Translations under genes and position numbers: made by a program | Source of the DNA: Rhopalosiphum padi | Lineage: Eukaryota; Arthropoda; Insecta; Hemiptera; Aphididae | NCBI RefSeq assembly: GCF_020882245.1 | Contig: NC_083599.1 | Location: 69,485,745-69,549,744, forward strand | Reading direction: 5' to 3' | Length of the DNA: 64,000 bases | The notes under the pieces: generated by a model | Told to the model about the DNA's origin: nothing | The model's database searches: none | The model's input: only the letters and a program-made list of their open reading frames with translations | Shown here: piece after piece, positions 57,036-64,000 of the stretch | How positions within the stretch are numbered: position 1 is the stretch's first letter | Layout of the letters: every line of letters starts with the position of its first letter

Positions 57036-58944
57036 TTAATATGAATTAATTAAAATTGAGACTTTACAATTATTTTCTTTAAGGTGAGCAATATTATTTA
57101 TTATTATAATGTCACCATTGTGTAAAGTACAGCAGTAAATTTTAGGATCATTAGGAATTAGAGTGAAAGCTTTGCACTTGATACTTGAATACTGTGGATT
57201 CTTTGTACTTAAGAGCAAAGGTCCCTCGTAATGTTGTTTTCCATATGTATAATCTATAGTTCAATCACAGTCACAATTCATATTAAGAGAACAAGAATTT
57301 ATTTCATTTACTCTTCGACTAATTTGCTGCAGGGGTCTGTCATCTTTTCGGATCATTTTTTTAATTTGTTGCATATAGTTTTCAAACCGAAATGTAGAAA
57401 AATTATCTAATGAACCATACATTTCTACATCTTTTGTCAAATGAACATGTATATTATGCGAAACATAGTGAACCCCATAGATATCTTTGAAAGTTTCTAC
57501 AAAATGGCGCAATAAACTATTACTATATTCCAAATATTCAGATATATGACAATATTTATTTGTACACAGCAATCGAATGGCAACATGTAAACATAAAAAA
57601 TGTTGAAATATATCATTTTTTAAATGGTTTTTCAGTATAACAGCACCATAATATAACAAAAACATCCTTAGCTCAGTTGATTTCCACTGCCTAAACATAT
57701 TTAATGCACGTGGTTTTCTTTGGAACTCCAATGGTACATAAGGTATGATATATTTTTTTATACCTGAAGAAATCGCCTCATGTTTTTTGAAAGACAGCCT
57801 TACTCCTAGACTACCTGTTAGCCATAAAGTTACAAGCTTTTTAGTGACTCCTAGGCAAATTAAATGTTGGTAGTCAAATGGTACACAAGTTACCAGTCCT
57901 AAATTTGGTATTTCAAGTAAGGAAGTTTCACCTAAATGATAGTCTTCATCCACATAATTAGCAAATTGCTCATTAGTTCTAAGACTTGCATTACTATCAG
58001 GGAAATAAATACGATTTTCAACATATTCCCCTTCAGTCATACATTTTGTGCAGCTAGAATAACCACCATGACACTTTACACAAAGCATAAAGCTTTTTGC
58101 TGAGCTATCTACCGAGAAGCCTTTAATTTTGAAACCGTATGTTTTTCCATCAAAAAATATCCCATTTATAGTCATATCAAAAATTTCATGAATAAAATCT
58201 GATAAAAAGTCATTAGAGCTTTTGGGTTTTTTGTCCTTTCCATGATACAAACCAACCATAAAAATATGGTTATATTGAAAAATAGAACATAATATTGGCC
58301 ATACTTGACTATTGGACGAGGATGATATTGGTAAACCATCAATATTTACCATAATTTCTATTTCACTATGGAGAGATGTAAATTTGCTGTGTGTATTCAA
58401 AAATTGCATGATACCTTTATATACCCCAAAATGAAAATATTCACCAGGTGAAACTTCTCTTATTTTAGTTTTTCTAGGTGTTTGGAGTAATGTTCTAGCA
58501 TCAAGTTTACTGTTTCTGACACATGTGGCTTAACTATTTTTAGAAGGTGAGATAATGCGTTCAACCTTATATTATTTTGAACAGCCCACTCAGACAATTC
58601 ATCTTTTAAACTTTTATTTTGTACTTCTATATTATTATCAGACTTATGATTACTCATGTTACCCATCTGTAATTCTAAATCACAAAGATTAACATGATTA
58701 TCCCCATTGAAAGAATTATTAACAAGTGATAATTCTTCATTTCCTTCATCGGTTTCATCATTGCTACATTTCATATTATTAATATTTTGGTGTGGGACTT
58801 CTCTTTCACCCATTTGCTGTACTTTTGGTTCACTAATTAATTTTACAATTTTAGAACTGTTAGAAACATTTTGTTTGACATGAACTATTCGTCATCTTAA
58901 CTGCCTAGCAGATATTTTATTCAATGGCTTACGGTAATTCCTAT
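57036..58944 (-). pseudogene. tnp2/CACTA-like transposase head of the DUF4806 gene, disabled
   Basis: The exon starts after ACTATAG at about 58944 (NYRKPLNKISARQLR) and ends at 57068 with AATAATT|GTAAAG in phase 1, which joins the exon at 56964 in frame. Core blocks are MVNIDGLPISSSSNSQVWPI, FSVDSSAKSFMLCVKCHGGY, CTKCMTEGEYVENRIYFP, FDYQHLICLGVTKKLVTLWL, RQWKSTELRMFLLYYGAV, YGVHYVSHNIHVHL and FSTFRFENYMQQIKK, the layout of EnSpm/CACTA-type transposases. Breaks are a TGA near 58890 (after ..RQLR), a frameshift near 58500 and a TGA at 57263-57261, after which the same frame stays open (YTYGKQHYEGPLL). Upstream exons were not found. The superfamily name is by pattern recall. Confidence 0.72.
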
Positions 58945-59980
58945 AGTTAAAAAAAAAAACCATGTAGGTACCATTGGTAGCTCTATAATTTGAAAACAAA
59001 AATTATAGAAGGAAATAAGTTTAAAAATATATATAAACTTATAAAAGTAATTGTAAGACTATTATTTATTTAAGTACCTATTTGGCAATACCTAGATACA
59101 ATTTTTATGAATTTAAACCTGTAGGAAAATTGTATTAGGTTCTTTTTAGAAGTAAGATAAAATCATAATATACCAACAACTACAAGCCTTATTTATACTA
59201 AGTATATAAAATATTAACATATAAAAACTTCAATACCTACATCAAAATATTACTGCCTATACTAGGTCAAATTAGTACCTCTTTTTCTTTTATTAAAAAA
59301 TAATAAGAATATTGGTTTTTATGATTAATAATTTAAGTTATAATACAAAAAAATGAATATCTAAAGTCTATTAAAAATGAGATGATGACTCGGCGGCCAA
59401 GTTGTGCGCATGGGCGTGGCCTTTGTTCCATGGTAGCGCTTGACGCGCCGCCGCGGATGGGAGCTTTAATTAGTCTAGAATCGACTGCCGATGTGAGTGG
59501 ATAACTTAAAATGCATTGCGCGTATTTTTTGTATGTCTGTCGGTCGCGGTCACCAAACTGTTTACTTACACTGTAATATATTAAATATACTGTATTTAAT
59601 ATAGTATTAGTATAGATATTATATTTTGTATTGAATACTCAGTACATGATATGAAGTACAGATAATTAAAATATTCATTTGTTTATTAACAATACTACAA
59701 TAAGGTATTGTAAATATTATACAAAACAATTACGTATACGCCAGTCATTCATAAATTAAAACTATTTTTATTTACGTTTTTTTATAAGACAATTTATCAT
59801 ATATAAATCACAAACATTTTTAAATGATCGTCAAAATAATAATAGCAAATTTAAATACAATATTAATTACAAAAATGTTAAAGTGATCGTCAAAATAATA
59901 ATAGCAAATTTAAATACAATATAAATACATAATAGATTTATTTTTTTACATGAGACAATTATATACATTCTACATTACAA
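58945..59980. other. non-coding; GC-rich patch and a 59-bp tandem repeat
   Basis: A GC-rich patch at about 59390-59475 (GGCGGCC, GACGCGCCGCCGCGG) could hold the promoter or first exon of the minus-strand tnp2-DUF4806 gene. At 59825 and 59884 the sequence TGATCGTCAAAATAATAAT begins two tandem copies of about 59 bp, just beyond the 3' end of the Tc1-like transposase. No other feature is seen. Confidence 0.45.
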
Positions 59981-61781
59981 TTAAAAATCAGAAGAATCTG
60001 AAGTCTCGCCAGTTATGGTGAGGACGCATGGTTCCAAATTATCAATAATTTCGTCCATATTGCGGTCAACTTCAGTCATTTTATTCTCCTCCGTTTTGAC
60101 GTGTTCAATAAAATTTTGCCAATTTTCACTGGTTACACGATCAATTGCAGTATTCAGTAAGTTCTTAACGTCGTCAATTTTAAATGTATTATTGTTCTGC
60201 TTGACATAGGTCTTCACCATTGCCCATGCCAATTCAGTTGGGTTTAACTCACAATGATAGGGCGGCAATCTGAGTACCGTATGGCCGGCATTTTTAGCCA
60301 TATTGTCGACGACGTACGAAATATATTTTCCTTTTATTTTTCTCACCTCCGCCATCAGTTGTGGTTTAAACATACGTTTGTCAACGACAATGCCTTTTGA
60401 AGAAAACCATGACAAAATTTCGTCCTTTTTTGAGGAAGCCGTTGGTATTTTTTCTATCCTTACTGAGTGATATGGGGCATTGTCCATCACAATTACTGAG
60501 TTTGGTTCGAGACGTGGAATTATCGACTCGAACCATTCACGAAAATTGTCGCCATTCATTTCGTCATGGTAGTCGCTACTATTTTTCTTAGACAGAAAAC
60601 ATAACAGTCCACCTTCTAAAAATCCTCTGTGTGATCCAATATGCAACACAATTAAACGCTGACCCTTACCAGTAGGGTTCGTCGCACCAGTTGTCAAACC
60701 TCTGGTAAACGCATCATGTTTGGATTTTATTGATCTGTCAACCCACAACTTATCAACACAATCGCCTGCATTTACCCATGTTTCATCCAGGTAATAGACA
60801 GTACGACCTTCTTCACGAAATTTACGAACATCATATATGTAATTTTGTCGCCAAACAAGTAAGTCTTCCCTCTCCGTCAACACACTACATCTCTTCCTTT
60901 TAGTGAAGACGAAGTCCAATTTTTTAATAGTAGTGTACAATGTGGTGCGTTTGAAGTTAGGAAGAGCCGGATCATCATTCACTGCTTCCAAAACCTTGTC
61001 GATTGTCGGCAATTCCTTTTTCAACCAAAAACTGTGTACTTTTTGACGAAGCGCATTCCTATCCAAGTCGTCAATTTTGTCGAACAGACACTTCTTACTC
61101 CGTTTCTTGATAGAAGATGCAACAGTCCCGGTTGATTTGTACTCAGAAATTATTTTACGTACTGAATTCAAGCCAATACCTAAAGTTTGCGAAATCTCGG
61201 ACATAATTTGCTTGTACGGCATATCTGGAGTCTTCAATTTTAAATCCTTGTACGCATTTACTATCATGGTTTTTTGACGACTCGATATCCACTAAAATAA
61301 AAAAAAATATTTATAAAAAAAAATGTCGTAATTGTAAATTATAAAAGTTCTGTGTGCGTAATTATTTTTTTACCTAACTTTTAAAAAAAGCCGATCAAAC
61401 TTATTTTAGAAGTTATGGTCAAAAAAATTCAAAATACTCAATTTTTCTAAAAACCGTTTTTGAGTTTAAAATACAAAAAAAAAATTATTTTTTTAGAAAT
61501 GTTAGTATTTATATGCTCAACACTTTCGTGAAATCAGAATTTGCCTATCGTACTTAATTTTTATGTTATTTCTAATAAACATCATAAAACTGAATTAAAA
61601 AGTTATTTCAAATATTTGCATATTTGATTTTTTGGTGCTGCTCGGAATAAATTTACTAAATCAGTAATGTTATTATAATTTATAATATTTTACTCACTTT
61701 TCCATGTACATTTTTTCTTTTTGGTGAGATAGTATCGTCCACGTTCTCCATTTCAGGAACTTCATCCAAACGATCACTCAT
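59981..61781 (-). CDS. Tc1/mariner-superfamily transposase, DD82E (Sailor-like) spacing, 464 aa
   Basis: Two exons: 61781-61698 (MSDRLDEVPEMENVDD..., donor A|GTGAGT) and 61291-59981 (acceptor TTTTATTTTAG), joined in phase 0 to give WISSRQKT ahead of MIVNAYKDLK. An N-terminal helix-turn-helix (YKQIMSEISQTLGIGLNSVRKII) is followed by the DDE_3 core: first Asp in VYYLDETWVNAGD, second in VIVMDNAPYHSV, third acid Glu in CELNPTELAWAMVK. Counting residues gives 82 between the second Asp and the Glu, not the usual 34. I recall this as the mark of DD82E (Sailor) elements. There are no stops and length is as expected. Terminal repeats were not identified, so whether a complete element surrounds it is unknown. 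Confidence 0.88.
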
Positions 61782-61855
61782 TGTTGATTTGTTTTTTTAA
61801 AACAAAACGTTCAAACAACGTAAGAAAAAAGATAAAAAAAAACAATTTTAAGTTT
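61782..61855. other. spacer between two minus-strand transposase-type genes
   Basis: Short A-rich spacer. The integrase ORF ends at 61856, only 75 bp upstream of the Tc1-like start codon, so the Tc1-like insertion may have landed in the 3' untranslated region of the integrase gene. Confidence 0.4.
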
Positions 61856-62848
61856 TCACAGAGGCAAAAATAACGGAGCAAATACGGAGGTTAGGTCAAT
61901 ACAGAGAGTGGATCGCAAATGTAAAGCATGTGCCGGCAGCTGTCTACGTATATTCTGCTGGAATGTCAAGCAGATGTTCGCTTTTTCCACCATTACTTCA
62001 TTGCCACAAAGACTACAACGTGAAGTGATCATTTTAATCGTGGAATGTGGATCGTCTGAGTCTCCGGTATACATTAGTAAATCCTCTTCAGTTGATATTT
62101 TTTGTAAAACTTCTGATGGTAATTTTGAAGTTGTTAAACCTATTTTCGGGTCACATCCAAATAAAGCTTTATACGGAGATCTATTAATTACTCGATGATG
62201 GGAACAATTTTTTTGAAATTGGACGAATTCTAAGCCAATGGACCATTTTTTTGAATTGTTATCGACCATCCATGCTCTCAACATATTTTCGATGTCTTGG
62301 TTACTTCGTTCTATACTACCTTGGCTTTGGGGATGTCTGGGTCGACCATGCACTATAACACAGTCAGGCCACAGAGTTTTGAGCTCTGTAATTATAGTGT
62401 TGACAAATTCTCGACCGTTATCACTTAGCAAGATTTTTAGAGCCCCAAAAGTGAGAAATAATGAAAGTAAATTTCTTGCTACTTCAATTGCTCTTTTGGA
62501 TTCCAGAGATCGCAAGGATAAAAATTTTGTACTATGATCTTGATAATTTAAAATCCATCTAAATGTACCATCAGGATTTGATTGAAAATCCACTAAATCG
62601 ACTTGCCCCCTTTCATTAAAATCTTCACTTATTATGGGTTTGATGACTAATTTACGGTTTACTGGTTTTTTACTGTTGCATGATAAACAAGTTGACAGGA
62701 AAGCTTCTATTGCTGGTCTTGGAATCGCGTATTTATTAATTAAAGCCATGCGAAGCTTCACATTTCCCCCATGTCCTGTTCGGGTATGAAAATCTTTTAA
62801 TTTATCATACATTTCTTCATACGGTACATAATACCTTAAAAATAACAA
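61856..62848 (-). CDS. integrase-core protein (KRBA2/Ginger-like), C-terminal exon
   Basis: The open frame begins just after TTATTTTTAAG (an acceptor near 62837), so earlier exons are probably missing or upstream. A zinc-binding H2C2-type segment comes first (HTRTGHGG ... CLSCNSKKP), then an rve integrase core with three acids in order: GQVDLVDFQSNPDG, ILLSDNGREFVN and HPQSQGSIERSNQDIENML. A Cys-containing tail (CSLCGNEVMVEKAN) follows. This arrangement matches KRAB-A-domain-protein-2-like genes derived from Ginger-type transposons; a fragment of a Gypsy-type pol is the alternative. No reverse transcriptase or protease is nearby, which favours Ginger. The frame is uninterrupted. Confidence 0.75.
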   Translation of the reverse strand: MLFLRYYVPYEEMYDKLKDFHTRTGHGGNVKLRMALINKYAIPRPAIEAFLSTCLSCNSKKPVNRKLVIKPIISEDFNERGQVDLVDFQSNPDGTFRWILNYQDHSTKFLSLRSLESKRAIEVARNLLSLFLTFGALKILLSDNGREFVNTIITELKTLWPDCVIVHGRPRHPQSQGSIERSNQDIENMLRAWMVDNNSKKWSIGLEFVQFQKNCSHHRVINRSPYKALFGCDPKIGLTTSKLPSEVLQKISTEEDLLMYTGDSDDPHSTIKMITSRCSLCGNEVMVEKANICLTFQQNIRRQLPAHALHLRSTLCIDLTSVFAPLFLPL

Positions 62849-63377
62849 ATAAAAAAAATATAATATAATAGTATACTTTAAAAGTGTATATTCTCATGAA
62901 AAAAACAAAAAAAATAATAATAACTAGGGACAAATATGTAACTTATGGGTATAGAATATAGTATATACCATGAAACATGAGTTAAAAATATTAGTATTAT
63001 TGTATCAAAAAATCAAAATAGATTATAAATATAATTTAAAATTAATGAAAAAACAAAAAATTATAATAATTAGGGACAAATATGCATAAAAATATGTAAT
63101 TTATAGCTATAGAATATACTATATTCTAGAATACATGGTGTATCAGATAGCTCTGACTAAAAAAAAAAAAATTATGCTAATTAAACGTACAACAAAAATT
63201 GTGAAAATTATATAATTAATAAATAATCTAAGAAATATACTCATTTCAGATAAAATAATATTTTGAAAGAAATTAATTAATGCAAAAATTCACAATTTCA
63301 CAACATATTTTTGTTTATATATCTATTTTATACAGTACTCACCAAAAAAAAACTAATATTTTATTTACGGCGGTCTG
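62849..63377. other. non-coding, with a diverged tandem repeat
   Basis: Segments 62893-62980 and 63045-63130 share AGGGACAAATATG and TATAGAATATA motifs in order, a local duplication about 150 bp apart. No upstream exon for the integrase gene was convincing here. Confidence 0.45.
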
Positions 63378-63391
63378 GTTACCACGGTAGT
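63378..63391 (-). promoter_or_regulatory. RFX X-box upstream of the SHIPPO-repeat gene
   Basis: On the minus strand the 14-mer is ACTACCGTGGTAAC. Against the RFX consensus RYYNYY-WT-RRNRAC it matches at 13 of 14 positions. It lies 75 bp upstream of the start codon at 63467. RFX factors drive ciliary and axonemal genes, which fits the gene that follows. Confidence 0.6.
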
Positions 63392-63466
63392 TATTTGACG
63401 AATCTGTTTTTCAAACCTTTTATTAATATATCTATTAAAGAAATTTAATACGCATACGGTTACGAC

Positions 63467-63723
63467 ATGACTGACGTAAATTTTCATAGTGGTCCTGCCT
63501 ACACGCTGGGCATGCTGCTGCCGCGGAAACAGACTTCACTCCGAGTGCCCGGCCCCAAGTACGACCTGAGCAACTTCACCCGTCACGGACCGGTCAGAGT
63601 GATAGGAGCCTCGCTGGCGTCCAAGTTAAAAGTACAGACTACGCGTACTCCCGGGCCGGCCGCGTACAACACAGTGCCCTGCATGTCCGCCACATTGCCC
63701 ACGATACCGTTGTGTTTCATAGG
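63467..63723 (+). CDS. SHIPPO-repeat (ODF3/CIMAP-like) axonemal protein, first exon
   Basis: The ATG opens MTDVNFHSGPAYTLGMLLP; the Pro-Gly-Pro repeats typical of the family follow: VPGPKYDLSNFTRHGP near residues 28-43 and TPGPAAYNTVP near 64-74. The exon has higher GC content than its flanks and ends ATAGG|GTTAGT at 63723, leaving a partial codon. Proteins of this type line sperm-tail or ciliary microtubules. The open frame running on to 63922 is intron. The rest of the gene lies beyond the window. This is the clearest ordinary host gene here. Confidence 0.85.
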
Positions 63724-64000
63724 GTTAGTATATAACAATATTACGCACGAGTATGTAATAATATTAATAATTGGGCAGCCATTAAGTTTTAATATTTTAT
63801 TAATATATTATAAAATATGTAGTTTAAAAGTTATTCATAACGGTTTTTGGTTTTTTGACTACGTGATTAACATTCAATGTATAAGGTTTAATCGCGGTGT
63901 ATGCGATGTACGCTTCATTTAGATTTTACTCGGATAAATACTGTATAGCAACTCTGAGATGAAACCCGTGTTATGTTAGTTATGTTTTTCAAAGTTCGAG
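63724..64000 (+). other. first intron of the SHIPPO-repeat gene (start)
   Basis: AT-rich DNA after the GTTAGT donor. No acceptor followed by PGP-type coding sequence is seen before the window ends. Confidence 0.6.

Overview
The window reads as nuclear DNA of an arthropod, most probably an aphid or close hemipteran. The DNA is very AT-rich, short AG/GT-bounded introns are common, and the transposon families are those typical of such genomes. The organism call is inference; no marker gene fixes it. There are no prokaryotic operons, CRISPR arrays or rRNA genes. Host coding content is small, and most of the window is transposable elements in several nested layers. Many boundaries can be fixed to the base because target-site duplications (TSDs) are still readable.

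Layout. 0.6-6.2 kb: an hAT element (601-6185, 8-bp TSD) inserted at the tip of an older hAT; its transposase gene carries three tandem copies of one small exon. 9.67-10.5 kb: a non-autonomous piggyBac-like element with six palindromes. 11.3-11.8 kb: a short hAT derivative. 13.0-15.0 kb: a three-exon host gene for a small secreted protein with basic cleavage sites, with TATA box and initiator. 16.5-18.3 kb: a leucine-rich-repeat pseudogene. 21.43-24.60 kb: an apparently intact hAT with an uninterrupted 817-codon transposase, sitting inside a host coding remnant. 24.85-33.0 kb: two LTR-like repeats, the second split by a pogo/Tigger-like element that is itself split by an intact piggyBac (28194-32209). 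34.7-36.6 kb: a BED-finger hAT transposase with one stop codon.

37.1-58.9 kb: one minus-strand transcription unit can be assembled over about 22 kb. Its head is a tnp2/CACTA-like transposase and its tail a DUF4806-like domain, with the reading frame kept across seven splice junctions. Three introns were invaded by complete DNA transposons: hAT 37575-44875 (holding an R1-clade LINE, 39976-44677), hAT 46023-52486 (holding a 5'-truncated RTE-like LINE and a 221-bp hAT derivative) and a pogo-like element 53030-56122 with an intact gene. The head has stops and a frameshift; the tail exons are open.

59.9-62.9 kb: a Tc1/mariner-superfamily transposase with an unusually wide D-to-E spacing (82 residues, as in DD82E/Sailor elements) and an integrase-core protein of KRBA2/Ginger type, both minus strand. 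63.4-64.0 kb: the start of a SHIPPO-repeat (ODF3/CIMAP-like) axonemal gene with a near-perfect RFX X-box upstream.

The points most worth following are: parallel tandem exon duplication in two unrelated hAT transposase genes; the 20-bp palindrome code at both ends of the piggyBac and its echo in the non-autonomous element; a pogo end motif abutting its own transposase start codon; the tnp2-DUF4806 gene; and the unrecognised secreted prepropeptide.
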